Positions 35,240 through 44,607 of a DNA stretch of 64,000 nucleotides are shown here, in pieces. The stretch's first letter is position 1. Each line of letters opens with the position of its first letter. The translations under genes and the position numbers were made by a program. Origin of the DNA: Roseivivax sp. THAF197b. Lineage in GTDB: Bacteria; Pseudomonadota; Alphaproteobacteria; Rhodobacterales; Rhodobacteraceae. The notes beneath the pieces are model-generated. The model saw nothing but the letters and a program-made list of their open reading frames with translations, was not told the DNA's origin and did no database searches. The DNA lies in the NCBI RefSeq assembly GCF_009363255.1, contig NZ_CP045318.1:3399501-3463500 (forward strand), written 5' to 3'.

Positions 35240-36172
35240 ATGCGCATTTTCCGCGATCACCGTTCCGTTCCAGACGATGCCCGCGGCGCCAGCGCTGCGA
35301 TCGGCAATTTCGATGGCGTCCATCGCGGCCACCGCTCGGTTCTGGAGCTGGCGCGCGCCGCCGCGCCGGATGCGCCGCTGGGCGTTCTGACTTTCGAGCC
35401 GCATCCGCGCGAATTCTTCGCCCCCGACGCGCCGCCCTTCCGGCTGACCTCCGCCGCAGCGCGCGCCTCGCGACTTGGCAAGCTGGGCGTCGAGACGCTG
35501 TTCGAGCTGCCCTTCGATGCGGAGCTCTCCGCCCTCTCGCCCGAAGCCTTCGCGCGCGACGTGCTGGCCGATGGTCTTGGCCTCTCCCATGCGGTGATCG
35601 GCGCCGATTTCTGCTTCGGGAAGGGCCGCGCGGGCACGGCGGAGGACCTGAAGGCCTTCGGCGCAGAAATGGGCTTCGGCGTCACCATCGCGCCCCTGAT
35701 GAGCAACGGCACGGGCCAGATCTCCTCGACCGCGATCCGCGACGCGCTGGGGGCGGGCCGTCCGCGCGATGCCGCCGACCTTCTGGGCCATTGGCACCGG
35801 ATCGAAGGCCCGGTCCTGCACGGGGAAAAGCGCGGGCGCGAACTGGGCTACCCGACGGCCAACATGTCGATCGACGGGCTGCATCCGCCGCGCTTCGGCG
35901 TCTACGCTGTGCTGGTCGATGTTCTGGATGGGCCGCATGCGGGCACCTATCACGGCGCGGCCTCGGTCGGTGTGCGCCCCATGTTCGGCGAGAACCGCGC
36001 GAATATCGAAACCTACCTCTTCGACTTCAAGGGCGACCTATACGGCGCGCATCTGTCCGTGGGACTCGTGGAGTTTCTGCGCCCAGAGGAAAACTTCGAC
36101 AGCGTCGAGACCCTGATCACCCAGATGGAGGATGATTGCGCAAAGGCGCGGTCGATCCTGTCCCGGACGTGA
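35240..36172 (+). CDS. ribF: Bifunctional riboflavin kinase/FMN adenylyltransferase
   Basis: Makes FMN and then FAD from riboflavin in the cytosol. It has 310 residues. The N-terminal FAD synthetase domain (1-180) has GNFDGVHRGHRSVLE (the HxGH nucleotidyl motif), FCFGKGRAGT and ISSTAIRDALGAG. The C-terminal kinase domain (about 185-305) has the GRELGYPTANM flavin-binding motif and FGVYAV. It supplies FAD and FMN for the many flavoproteins in the window. The cysteine-cluster gene starts 7 bases after it. Confidence 0.97.
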   Translation: MRIFRDHRSVPDDARGASAAIGNFDGVHRGHRSVLELARAAAPDAPLGVLTFEPHPREFFAPDAPPFRLTSAAARASRLGKLGVETLFELPFDAELSALSPEAFARDVLADGLGLSHAVIGADFCFGKGRAGTAEDLKAFGAEMGFGVTIAPLMSNGTGQISSTAIRDALGAGRPRDAADLLGHWHRIEGPVLHGEKRGRELGYPTANMSIDGLHPPRFGVYAVLVDVLDGPHAGTYHGAASVGVRPMFGENRANIETYLFDFKGDLYGAHLSVGLVEFLRPEENFDSVETLITQMEDDCAKARSILSRT

Positions 36173-36179
36173 GCGCGAC

Positions 36180-36653
36180 ATGAGCGACGACCCCATCCCC
36201 CGCGACGGGCTGGCCCCGCGTTTCTGGGAGCGCAAGGCGCTGTCCGACATGACGCCCACCGAGTGGGAAGCGCTCTGCGATGGCTGCGGCAAGTGCTGTC
36301 TCAACAAGCTCGAGGATGAGGAGACGGGCCAGGTCGATCTGACCCGCGTTGCCTGCCGCCTCTTCGACGATGCCACCTGTCGCTGCGCGCAATACGACAT
36401 CCGCCACAGCTTCGTGCCGGAATGCATCGTGCTGAGCCCCGAGACGATTGAACAGCACGCCTATTGGCTGCCGCGCACCTGCGCCTACCGCCTGCTGCAT
36501 CAGGGGCGTCCGCTATACGACTGGCATCCGCTGATCTCGGGCCGCGCCGACAGCGTGCACGAGGCGGGCGTGTCCGTGCGCGGCATGACCGTGCCCGAGT
36601 TTGAAATCGACGATGACGATTGGGAAGACCACATCATCGAAGAACCCCATTGA
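36180..36653 (+). CDS. YcgN-family cysteine-cluster protein
   Basis: A 157-residue protein of the YcgN/UPF0260 family. It carries a dense set of Cys: CDGCGKCC near residues 33-40, then CRLF, CRCAQYD, ECIVL and TCAYRLL. This points to metal or iron-sulfur cluster binding. Function is unknown. Start chosen at ATG 36180; its spacing from ribF suggests a shared transcript. The C-terminus is strongly acidic. Confidence 0.9.
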   Translation: MSDDPIPRDGLAPRFWERKALSDMTPTEWEALCDGCGKCCLNKLEDEETGQVDLTRVACRLFDDATCRCAQYDIRHSFVPECIVLSPETIEQHAYWLPRTCAYRLLHQGRPLYDWHPLISGRADSVHEAGVSVRGMTVPEFEIDDDDWEDHIIEEPH

Positions 36654-36685
36654 AGACCTCCACACGACCGAAAGGCGCTTGAGCC

Positions 36686-37729
36686 ATGTTCTTTGCCTCC
36701 GACAATTCCGGCCCCGTCCCGCAGCAGATCCTCGACGCCCTGGCGGCGAGCAATCAGGGCTACACGCCCGGCTACGGCAATGACGATCTGAGCCGCGCGG
36801 TCGCGGACCAGCTGCGCACGCTCTTCGAGGCACCCGATGCAGCGATCTACCTCGTGGCGACGGGGAGTGCTGCCAATTGCCTCGCGCTCGCGACCCTCGT
36901 GCAGCCCTGGGACGCGATCTTCTGCACCCCGCCCGCCCATATCGAGGAAGACGAGTGCAACGGCCCCGAGTTCTATACCGGCGGTGCGAAGCTGCACCTC
37001 GTGGGGCAGAGCGACAAGTTCGTGCCGAGCGAGTTGGAGCGCGCCATCGCGGGCACCGGCGGATCGGTGCACAACGCGCAGCGCGGCGCGGTGTCGATCA
37101 CGCAGGCCACCGAAAAGGGCCATATCTACACGCTGGCCGAATTGCGCGCGCTCTGCGATCTGGCCCACGCTCATAATTTGCCTGTCCATCTTGATGGCGC
37201 GCGGTTTGCCAATGCCTGCGTTTCACTGGATTGCACCCCGGCCGAGATGACCTGGAAGGCGGGCGTCGATGTCGCGGTCTTCGGCGGCACCAAGAACGGG
37301 CTGATGGGGGTCGAGGCGGTGATCTTCTTCGATCCAGCGAAGGCCTGGGAATTCGAGCTGCGCCGAAAGCGCGGCGGGCATCTCTTCTCGAAGCATCGCT
37401 ATCTCGCCGCGCAGATGCAGGGCTATCTTCAGGACGACCTCTGGCGCGACCTGGCGGAGAAAGCCAATACCAAGGGCGCGCAGCTGGCGGACGGGCTTCG
37501 CAAGATCGACGCGGTGCGGCTCAGAAACGATCCGCAGGTCAACATGATCTTCCTCGAGATGCCGCGCCGCCTGCATGCCCGCGCGTTCGAAGCCGGGGCC
37601 TATTACTACGCGCAGGCCGATGTCACCGAAGGCGATCCCGACGAGATGATCGGCGCACGTCTGGTGACCGACTGGTCCATCCCGGATGCGGAGATCGATC
37701 GCTTTCTGGACCTGCTCGGCAGCGCATAG
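36686..37729 (+). CDS. ltaE: Low-specificity L-threonine aldolase
   Basis: PLP enzyme splitting L-threonine or allo-threonine into glycine and acetaldehyde. It has 347 residues. The N-terminal FASDNSGPVPQQILDALAA and the LDGARFANA block match the family. The PLP lysine is K203 in FGGTKNG. It is a beta-eliminating-lyase-like fold in the cytosol. It lies 32 bases after the cysteine-cluster gene. Bacterial members often also act on related beta-hydroxy amino acids. Confidence 0.92.
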   Translation: MFFASDNSGPVPQQILDALAASNQGYTPGYGNDDLSRAVADQLRTLFEAPDAAIYLVATGSAANCLALATLVQPWDAIFCTPPAHIEEDECNGPEFYTGGAKLHLVGQSDKFVPSELERAIAGTGGSVHNAQRGAVSITQATEKGHIYTLAELRALCDLAHAHNLPVHLDGARFANACVSLDCTPAEMTWKAGVDVAVFGGTKNGLMGVEAVIFFDPAKAWEFELRRKRGGHLFSKHRYLAAQMQGYLQDDLWRDLAEKANTKGAQLADGLRKIDAVRLRNDPQVNMIFLEMPRRLHARAFEAGAYYYAQADVTEGDPDEMIGARLVTDWSIPDAEIDRFLDLLGSA

Positions 37730-37769
37730 CCTGCGGCGGGCATGGGGCCTGCCCTGCACCGCGCCGAAT

Positions 37770-37807
37770 AAGCAAAAAAGCAAAGGCGCACCCGGATAGG
37801 TGCGCCT
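37770..37807 (-). terminator. Rho-independent terminator of hspQ
   Basis: Arms aggcgcacc (37784-37792) and ggtgcgcct (37799-37807) surround cggata. Read on the minus strand, the stem is followed by ttgctttttt. It lies between convergent ltaE and hspQ, 50 bases after the hspQ stop. Confidence 0.85.
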
Positions 37808-37856
37808 GATCACAGTTTCAAAAGAGCGATCCGAAAGACGGACCGCGCGGCCGGGC

Positions 37857-38183
37857 TCAGTTCATCTGGAACTGGGGCTCGTAGCTTCCATCGTTGAATT
37901 GCCCGAAGAGGTCGGGAATGTCGGGATGATCCACCGGTTCCCCGGAATAATCCGCAACGAGGTTCTGCTCCGACACGTAAGCCACGTAGAAGCTTTGGTC
38001 ATTCTCGGCGAGCAGGTGATAGAACGGCTGCTCCTTGGCGGGGCGGCTGTCTTCGGGGATCGACTCGTACCATTCCTCGGTATTCGAGAATTCGGGATCG
38101 ACGTCGAAGACCACGCCGCGGAACGGGTGTCTGCGGTGGCGGACCACTTGGCCGAGCTTATATTTCGCGCGTTGTGTGTGCAT
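37857..38183 (-). CDS. hspQ: Heat shock protein HspQ
   Basis: A 108-residue cytosolic protein. The YccV-like fold is seen in AKYKLGQVVRHRRHPFRGVV and FYHLLAENDQSFYVAYVSEQN. In E. coli it affects Lon-dependent degradation and is heat-induced. Start chosen at ATG 38183 (MHTQRAKYK), because agagg lies nine bases upstream; ATG 38189 would be too close. The gene is divergent from the next lipoprotein gene, with no clear heat-shock promoter seen. Confidence 0.92.
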   Translation of the reverse strand: MHTQRAKYKLGQVVRHRRHPFRGVVFDVDPEFSNTEEWYESIPEDSRPAKEQPFYHLLAENDQSFYVAYVSEQNLVADYSGEPVDHPDIPDLFGQFNDGSYEPQFQMN

Positions 38184-38331
38184 GAGCATGATCCTCTACC
38201 TTCGGAGAGTAGCGCTTTCAATGTAACTTTGTCCATTTTTCCGCCCAACTTTCGCCGGAAACACTCTGTGGCAGGGCGCGGGACAAAGAATCAGCATGGT
38301 GAATTTGCGTTTGCGTCGGGCGAAGTTCGGC

Positions 38332-38343
38332 CGGTTGCAACCG
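38332..38343. promoter_or_regulatory. Perfect 12-bp palindrome in the hspQ-lipoprotein intergenic region
   Basis: cggttgcaaccg is perfectly symmetrical and lies 149 bases from the hspQ start and 100 bases from the lipoprotein start. It may be an operator. The chance expectation for a 12-base palindrome in this region is not negligible. Confidence 0.3.
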
Positions 38344-38443
38344 CCCTTGCGGCCACCTGCCCTGTTTGTGATTTCATCCCCGACGCTTTTTGGTTAAACT
38401 CAAAGATAAGAGCCGAGAACGGCCAAAAAAGAGCGAGAGGCAG

Positions 38444-39037
38444 ATGAGCAGTTTCTTTCGCGCACTCGTGATCGTGTTGCTGGCGGCATCCTGTGGAGGC
38501 GGCGGCGGGCCCAAATCCGCGCCATCCGACCTGGAAAACGCCTGTTCGATCCTGAGAGAGCGCCCCCATTACTACCGTGCATTCAGCGCCACCGAACGGA
38601 AGTGGCGCGTCCCCGTCCACGTGCAGATGGCCACAATCTACCAGGAAAGCAAGTTCATCGGCGATGCGCGCACACCCTTTCGGTATCGCCTCGGCGTGAT
38701 CCCCGTGGGGCGGCAAAGCTCTGCCTTCGGCTACAGCCAGGCGCTGAACGGCACCTGGGAGGAATACCAGGAACAGCATGGCGGTCGCCGGACCCAACGC
38801 GACGATATCCGCGATGCGACGGATTTCATGGGCTGGTACATGGCGCAGACCACGCAGCAGCTGGGCATCTCGCCCTCTGACGCGCGCAACCAGTACCTCG
38901 CCTATCACGAAGGCCGGACGGGCTATCGCCGGGGCAGCTACAACTCGAAAAGCTGGTTGTTGCGGGTCGCGGACGAGGTCGGTCAACGCTCTCTCGTGTA
39001 CCAGTCGCAACTGCGCAACTGTCGTTACGCCCGCTAA
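38444..39037 (+). CDS. Lytic transglycosylase-like lipoprotein
   Basis: A 197-residue exported lipoprotein. The signal peptide ends in LLAASC, with the lipid Cys followed by a Gly-rich linker. The lysozyme-like domain has a catalytic Glu in ATIYQESKFIGD, then a GYSQALNGTW block. The domain would cut peptidoglycan glycan strands or may be a divergent, inactive form. Start chosen at ATG 38444. The 3' end lies in a REP-like element (39021-39051), so the last residues may come from that element. Confidence 0.82.
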   Translation: MSSFFRALVIVLLAASCGGGGGPKSAPSDLENACSILRERPHYYRAFSATERKWRVPVHVQMATIYQESKFIGDARTPFRYRLGVIPVGRQSSAFGYSQALNGTWEEYQEQHGGRRTQRDDIRDATDFMGWYMAQTTQQLGISPSDARNQYLAYHEGRTGYRRGSYNSKSWLLRVADEVGQRSLVYQSQLRNCRYAR

Positions 39038-39051
39038 AGCGGGCATGCAGC
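39021..39051 (+). repeat. REP-like palindrome overlapping the transglycosylase stop codon
   Basis: Arms gcccgct (39029-39035) and agcgggc (39038-39044) surround aa, flanked by gtcgttac and atgcagcgatccgg. In another frame this encodes VVTPAKAGMQ, the well-known translation of bacterial REP (repetitive extragenic palindrome) elements. The stop codon at 39035-39037 lies in the stem. Confidence 0.6.
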
Positions 39052-39062
39052 GATCCGGATCG

Positions 39063-39100
39063 CCCAACCCTGTCTGAAACGTTCGTTTCCACGGGTTGGG
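39063..39100 (+). terminator. Hairpin after the transglycosylase gene
   Basis: Arms cccaaccc (39063-39070) and gggttggg (39093-39100) enclose an inner stem gaaac-gttc-gtttc. It lies 26 bases past the stop. There is no T-run, so it may be a transcript end or part of the REP unit next to it. Confidence 0.5.
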
Positions 39101-39131
39101 GGATGCGCTGTCCTTCAGGTCATGTGCATTT

Positions 39132-39173
39132 CGCTACAACAAACGAACGTCCCCGGGCCAAACCCGGGGACGT
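39132..39173 (-). terminator. Terminator-like hairpin downstream of lolA
   Basis: Arms acgtccccggg (39147-39157) and cccggggacgt (39163-39173) flank ccaaa. On the minus strand it is followed by tcgtttgttgt. It begins 19 bases after the lolA stop. Confidence 0.75.
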
Positions 39174-39191
39174 CTTCGCATCACGCCGCGA

Positions 39192-39785
39192 TCAGTTCGC
39201 CGCGGCAATCGCCCTGTCGATGTTGAAGAGCGAGTTCGGCAGCGACTTCTTCTGGAGCGCGCCCAGGATCACCGTCGTCTTCTGACCGTTCTGATCGGTG
39301 ATGATCCACTGGCGCAGCTCCGCGGGCGCATCGGTGAACTTCATCTCGATCGTGCCGTATTCGGGCCGCCGCGGATCGCGGGCGGTCACGGTCGTCGCAG
39401 TGCCGTCATAGGTGTGGCCGACCACCACGCCCGGCTCGCTCAAATCTACATTCGGCGCGAGGATGATCGACAGCGGCGTCTGGCCCAGCGGATAGGTCTC
39501 GGTGCTGCCCACGCGCCTGTCGATGATCACCACCGTGCCGCGGCCCGCCATCACAAGCGCCTGTTCGGGCGGGTTGTAATCGAAGCGCATCTTGCCCGGA
39601 CGCGACAGCGACACCTCACCCGTGGAGATCGTGCCGTCGGCATTCACCTGCGTGAAATCGCTCTGCGCGGTGCGAATGGAATTGAGGTAGTTCGAGATCT
39701 GACCGAGGCCCAGCTTCTCTGCCGAGGCAGGCGCGGCCAGTGAAAGCCCGAATGTCAGCGCCGCGATGAACCCTGTGATACGCAT
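39192..39785 (-). CDS. lolA: Outer-membrane lipoprotein carrier protein LolA
   Basis: Periplasmic chaperone taking lipoproteins from LolCDE to the outer membrane. It has 197 residues. The signal peptide (about 1-22) is cut after PASA. The mature protein has SLSRPGKMRFDYNPPEQALVM and the late TPLSIIL block typical of LolA. Start chosen at ATG 39785; the frame upstream is only a shadow. It lies downstream of ftsK, as in many alphaproteobacteria, after a 219-base gap in which nothing clear is seen. Confidence 0.93.
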   Translation of the reverse strand: MRITGFIAALTFGLSLAAPASAEKLGLGQISNYLNSIRTAQSDFTQVNADGTISTGEVSLSRPGKMRFDYNPPEQALVMAGRGTVVIIDRRVGSTETYPLGQTPLSIILAPNVDLSEPGVVVGHTYDGTATTVTARDPRRPEYGTIEMKFTDAPAELRQWIITDQNGQKTTVILGALQKKSLPNSLFNIDRAIAAAN

Positions 39786-40004
39786 GTCGTGTCGTCCTTT
39801 GATTGCGTCTCTTGCCAATCGATATGGGGTACAACGCGCCGATATGCGATATCGATGCTTCGCCATGCGATAAAACCGGCATCCGATTGCTTGGACGGGC
39901 CCTTTGCGCCGGTTCGCATGGCCTTCGCGCGCGCGGCAAGGTCTCCGCGCCGAGGCGGGCGATCGGGCGTCCCGGCCCAGGGCCGGAACGCTTCGAAGCA
40001 TCGT

Positions 40005-43000
40005 TTAAACAGGCTCGGGGATCAGGATCTCGCGCTTGCCCACGTGGTTCGCGGCGGAGACGACGCCGTTCTCCTCCATCTGCTCCACCAGCCGCGCGGC
40101 CTTGTTGTAGCCGATGCCGAGCTTGCGCTGGATGTAGGAGGTCGAGCATTTGCGGTCCCGCGCGACGATCTCCACCGCCTCGTCGTATTGCGCGTCCTCG
40201 TTGCCCGTATTTCCGCCGGTGTTGAGGCCCAGCACGGCGTCGATGTTCTCGGCCTTCTCCTCGGCCGGACCTTCGACGACGCCGCCCACGTAAGAGGGCG
40301 GACCGAAGGCCTTGAGGTGGTTCACGACCTCCTCGACCTCTTCATCGGAGACAAACGGACCGTGGCAGCGGGTGATCTTGGCGCCGCCAGCCATATAGAG
40401 CATGTCGCCCTGACCCAGAAGCTGCTCGGCGCCCATCTCACCAAGGATGGTGCGGCTGTCGATCTTGGAGGTCACCTGGAACGAGATCCGGGTCGGGAAG
40501 TTCGCCTTGATCGTGCCGGTGATGACGTCGACCGACGGGCGCTGCGTGGCCATGATGAGGTGGATGCCCGAGGCCCGTGCCATCTGCGCCAGACGCTGGA
40601 TGCAGGCCTCGATCTCCTTGCCCGCGACCATCATCAGGTCGGCCATCTCGTCCACGATCACGACGATATAGGGCATCTTCTTGGGCTCGAACTCTTCGGT
40701 CTCGAAGACCGGCTCGCCCGTCTCGTCGTCAAAGCCCGTCTGCACCGTGCGCGAGAACATCTCGCCCTTGCCGAGCGCATCCTCGACCCGGCCATTATAG
40801 CCGTCGATGTTCCGCACGCCCATCTTGGACATCTTTCGGTAGCGGTCTTCCATCTCGCCCACGACCCATTTCAACGCGACGACGGCCTTCTTGGGATCGG
40901 TAACGACAGGGCTCAGCAGGTGCGGGATGCCGTCATAGACGCTGAGTTCCAGCATCTTCGGGTCGATCATCACGAGGCGCAGATCTTCGGGCGTCAGCTT
41001 GTAGAGCAGCGACAGGATCATCGTGTTGATCGCCACCGACTTACCCGAACCCGTCGTACCGGCGATCAGCAGGTGGGGCATCTTGGCGAGGTTCGCGACC
41101 ATGGGATCCCCGCCGATATCCTTGCCCAGCGCCAAGGGCAGACGCTGCGTGCCATCGCCGTAGGAGCGCGACGAGAGGATCTCGCGGAAGGACACCATCT
41201 CGCGCTTATCATTGGGCAGTTCGATCCCGATCACCGACCGGCCCGGCACGGTGGAGACACGCGCGGACAGCGCCGACATCGAGCGCGCGATATCGTCGGC
41301 AAGCCCGATCACGCGGGAGGCCTTGAGACCCGGCGCGGGCTCCAGCTCGTACATGGTGACGACGGGGCCCGGACGCACCGAAACGATCTCGCCCTTCACG
41401 CCGTAATCGTCGAGCACGACCTCGAGCATCCGCGCGTTTTCCTCGAGCGCTTCATCGGAGAGGTGGTGCCGTTCGATCCCGTCGGGATTTGCCAGTAGCG
41501 ACAGCGGCGGCAGCTCGAAATCGTCGGCGCCATCCTCGAAGGCGAGGCTCGGCTGCGCTTCGGCGCGAGCGCGCTTGGAGGGCTGCACGGGCTTGCGCGC
41601 GGCGGGCTGCACGACCTTCTTGGGCTGGGCCACCGGCACGACGGGACGCGACACGGCAGGCTCGGGCGCGTGATCGCCGAAATCGGGGGCGATGTATCCG
41701 TCCTCATCCATCTCCATGTCGGCATCGTCCTCGACCGCGACGAAACGCTCGTCTTGCGGCGCAGGCGGCACGGCGACGGGCGCGCGCTCCAGCACGCGAT
41801 GGGCTGCCGTCTCCTGCGGTGCGGCGGGCATGCTGCGAGGGGCGGTCTCCTGCGGTGCCGCGGTGTCTTGCGGTGCGGCAGGCATCGCGCGTGTCGCGGC
41901 CCCGGCGGCAAAACCCGCGGCGGCGGAAACGCCCGTCGCTGCAGTGGCGGCCGCGTTGGACATGCCCGATGTGAGCGGCGGCTCGGCCCGGAGACCGGTC
42001 GGCGCGGGAGTATAGATCAGCGGATCAGGGCGACGGCCGCGGCCCTTGGTCAGCGGAGCCTCTGCAACGACACGGGCCTCCGGCACACGGCGCAGCTTGG
42101 CTTTCACGGCATCGGCGATCTTGGCCGAAACGCGGGCATCCTCCGGCATATCGGCATCGGGTGCCAGGTCAGGCTCCACCAATTCGGGCTGAGGCTCGAC
42201 GGGTTCGCTGCGCGGCATCAGGCGCGACAGGAAGGAGCCGCGTTCCGGCTGCGGTTCGGGCTGCCAGTCGGGCTCGAAGAGGTCGTCCTCATCGGCATAA
42301 GCGGCTTGGGAGGCCGCCATCGGCATTGCAGCACCCGCGGCGGGGACCACGCGCGCTCCGGGATTGCGGCTGGCTGTCAGCTGCGGCTCGGCACGGATGA
42401 CGCGGTCGGTTGCGCGCGGTGCGGTCCGGGCTTGCGGTGCGGGCACCTGCGCCTGGGCCGCGGCGAAGGCTTGGGCTTGCGCGGCCTCCTCGGCGCGGGC
42501 CTGACGGCGGGCTTCATGGGCCGATTGCACGGCCTGGGCACCGCGCATCGCGCCATTCGCCCCCTGCCCCAGCACACGCAGGAACGCGGCATAGGCCATC
42601 ACGAGACCGATCAGGGCAGCACGCCCGGCATGCGCCATCTCGCGCTGGGTGAAGCCCAGAACGAAGGCGCCGAAGACCAGAACGAAGACGCCGAAGACCA
42701 GCATGGCGAGCTTGAGCGATGCGCCCGCCCCCAAGGGCAGGAAGGTCAGGACGGAGCCCATGGCCATGTCGCCGAACAGACCGCCCATGCCGAAGCTGTG
42801 GGTCCAGTCGGGCCCCGGCACCTGGCCTGCGGCGAAGATCGACAGAAGCGCGATCCAGATCGGCGCGAAGATGACCCGGCCCATCGCGCGCTCTTCGCCG
42901 CGATGCAGGATCATGCGCAGGCCCCAGACCACCAGAACCGCGGCAATGGCCCAGGAGCCGCGCCCGACGATCATGTAAAGAGGTGCTGCAACAGCCGCGC

Positions 43001-43205
43001 CCAGCTTGCCCATCCAGTTCTGCACCGGCGCATCCGTGGCCGCGATCCAGGACGGATCGGACGGCGCATAGGAGCCGACCATCGCCGCCGTCATCAAACC
43101 GACCGCGACGAGCAGGATGCCCATCAGTTCCTTGCCGCGCTTCTCGATCGCCGCCTGCATGTCGCTGTCAAACAGCGGTTCGCGTCCCCGTGTCGGATAA
43201 GCCAT
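40005..43205 (-). CDS. ftsK: DNA translocase FtsK
   Basis: Division-site DNA pump that moves the chromosome ends toward dif. It has 1066 residues. Four or five membrane segments lie in about 27-225. A long Pro/Ala-rich and acidic linker (about 225-590) follows. The motor domain has [15 protein letters not shown] (Walker A at about 715) and [13 protein letters not shown] (Walker B), then [13 protein letters not shown]. The C-terminal gamma winged-helix domain has [20 protein letters not shown]. The aminotransferase gene precedes it in the same direction. Confidence 0.96.
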   Translation of the reverse strand: MAYPTRGREPLFDSDMQAAIEKRGKELMGILLVAVGLMTAAMVGSYAPSDPSWIAATDAPVQNWMGKLGAAVAAPLYMIVGRGSWAIAAVLVVWGLRMILHRGEERAMGRVIFAPIWIALLSIFAAGQVPGPDWTHSFGMGGLFGDMAMGSVLTFLPLGAGASLKLAMLVFGVFVLVFGAFVLGFTQREMAHAGRAALIGLVMAYAAFLRVLGQGANGAMRGAQAVQSAHEARRQARAEEAAQAQAFAAAQAQVPAPQARTAPRATDRVIRAEPQLTASRNPGARVVPAAGAAMPMAASQAAYADEDDLFEPDWQPEPQPERGSFLSRLMPRSEPVEPQPELVEPDLAPDADMPEDARVSAKIADAVKAKLRRVPEARVVAEAPLTKGRGRRPDPLIYTPAPTGLRAEPPLTSGMSNAAATAATGVSAAAGFAAGAATRAMPAAPQDTAAPQETAPRSMPAAPQETAAHRVLERAPVAVPPAPQDERFVAVEDDADMEMDEDGYIAPDFGDHAPEPAVSRPVVPVAQPKKVVQPAARKPVQPSKRARAEAQPSLAFEDGADDFELPPLSLLANPDGIERHHLSDEALEENARMLEVVLDDYGVKGEIVSVRPGPVVTMYELEPAPGLKASRVIGLADDIARSMSALSARVSTVPGRSVIGIELPNDKREMVSFREILSSRSYGDGTQRLPLALGKDIGGDPMVANLAKMPHLLIAGTTGSGKSVAINTMILSLLYKLTPEDLRLVMIDPKMLELSVYDGIPHLLSPVVTDPKKAVVALKWVVGEMEDRYRKMSKMGVRNIDGYNGRVEDALGKGEMFSRTVQTGFDDETGEPVFETEEFEPKKMPYIVVIVDEMADLMMVAGKEIEACIQRLAQMARASGIHLIMATQRPSVDVITGTIKANFPTRISFQVTSKIDSRTILGEMGAEQLLGQGDMLYMAGGAKITRCHGPFVSDEEVEEVVNHLKAFGPPSYVGGVVEGPAEEKAENIDAVLGLNTGGNTGNEDAQYDEAVEIVARDRKCSTSYIQRKLGIGYNKAARLVEQMEENGVVSAANHVGKREILIPEPV

Positions 43206-43242
43206 TCATCGCCTCACGTTGGTCTTTTTTTCTTGTCGTCGT

Positions 43243-44457
43243 TCAGTCGTAGAGACAGGCGCGCAGACGCGTCAGCCCGTCCCGTGTCTCGTCCCGGGGC
43301 GCCACCATCGCCACGCGGATAAATCCCTGCCCCGGATTGCCGGAGGAGTTGTGCCCCATCGCCTCGGAGGCCTCTACCGGGCCCACATCCCGCGACAGAT
43401 AGGCACCGGGCAGAACCCGCACGCCGGTTTCCTGCCAGAGCTTCAGCGCGGCGGCCTCGCCATCCTCGACGGGCAGCCACAGGAAAAAGCCCGCCTCGGG
43501 GGCCGCGGCCCCTTTCACATCGCGGAAAATCTCGTCCGCGATATCATATTTCTCGACATAAAGCGCGCGGTTCTCGGCCACATGCGCCTCGTCGGACCAG
43601 AGTTTTTCGGCCACGGCCTGCAAGGGCATCGGCAGGGGCGCGCCCGCATAGGCGCGCAATTGCTTGATGCGCCGGATCGTCTCGGGTCCGCCTGCCACGA
43701 AGCCCGACCGCAACCCCGGCACGTTGGAGCGTTTGGACAGCGAGTGGAACACAACGACCCGTTCGGGCGACACGCCCATGTCGCGGGCCACCTCGAGCGC
43801 GCCGGTGGGCGGCGCATCGCGGTAGATCTCGGAATAGCATTCATCGGCGAGGATCTGGAAATCGTATTCCTCGGCCAAGCCGATCAGTGTTTGCCAATAA
43901 TCGCGCGTCGCCACAGCGCCTTGCGGGTTCGCAGGCGAGCACAGGTAGGCCAGCGCCGTGCGGCGCAGCGTCTCGGGCGGCAGGGCGGCGTAATCGGGCA
44001 AATGGCCGGTCTCGGCGGTGGCAGGCACGAATATGGGCTCCGCGCCCACGGACAGGGCCGCGACGGCATAGACCTGGTAGAAAGGGTTCGGCGTCAGGAT
44101 GATGGGCGATTGGCCATCCTTCGTCTCGGGGCAGAGCGCCATTGCGGCATTGTACAGCCCCTCGCGCGTGCCGTTGAGCGCCATGACCCGCGTTTCGGGA
44201 TCGAGATCGACATCGTAGCGGCGCCCGAGCCAATCGGTGATCGCACGGCGCAGAGTGTCCGAGCCTTCATTGACAGGATAGCGTGCGAATCCGTCCACAT
44301 TCGCGGCCAGCACGTCGCCCACCCAGTCCGGAAACGGGTGTCGCGGCTCTCCGATCGTCATGTGTACCGGCTCTCCGCCCGGACGATGGGCGTCAAGAAG
44401 CGCCCGCAGACGCGGGAACGCATAGGCCGGAAGGTCCGAAAACCGTTCGGGAAACAT
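43243..44457 (-). CDS. Class I/II PLP-dependent aminotransferase
   Basis: A 404-residue cytosolic aminotransferase. The PLP lysine is in VVFHSLSKRSNVPGLRSGFV; the phosphate-binding block NGTREGLYNAA and the LADECYSEIY segment are typical of the aspartate aminotransferase fold. Some homologues act as succinyldiaminopimelate aminotransferase in lysine synthesis, but the substrate is not shown. Start chosen at ATG 44457 (MFPERFSDLPAY) with gagg upstream. It lies 37 bases upstream of ftsK. Confidence 0.9.
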   Translation of the reverse strand: MFPERFSDLPAYAFPRLRALLDAHRPGGEPVHMTIGEPRHPFPDWVGDVLAANVDGFARYPVNEGSDTLRRAITDWLGRRYDVDLDPETRVMALNGTREGLYNAAMALCPETKDGQSPIILTPNPFYQVYAVAALSVGAEPIFVPATAETGHLPDYAALPPETLRRTALAYLCSPANPQGAVATRDYWQTLIGLAEEYDFQILADECYSEIYRDAPPTGALEVARDMGVSPERVVVFHSLSKRSNVPGLRSGFVAGGPETIRRIKQLRAYAGAPLPMPLQAVAEKLWSDEAHVAENRALYVEKYDIADEIFRDVKGAAAPEAGFFLWLPVEDGEAAALKLWQETGVRVLPGAYLSRDVGPVEASEAMGHNSSGNPGQGFIRVAMVAPRDETRDGLTRLRACLYD

Positions 44458-44607
44458 GCTCAACTGCCTCATGGATACGGGATCATTCACGCCCCGCTTT
44501 GGCCGCAGGATACGTCAGCCGCCGGCCCCGCGTCCAGAATTTCCCCGAAGGTTCAGGCACCTGTGGCAGGAAAATCGCATGCCCGCCACAAAGGCCCGAA
44601 GGGGAAC

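Noticed and set aside
41670..43322. 550-codon frame opposite ftsK
   Set aside because: Covers the low-complexity linker of FtsK in antisense; repetitive composition only.
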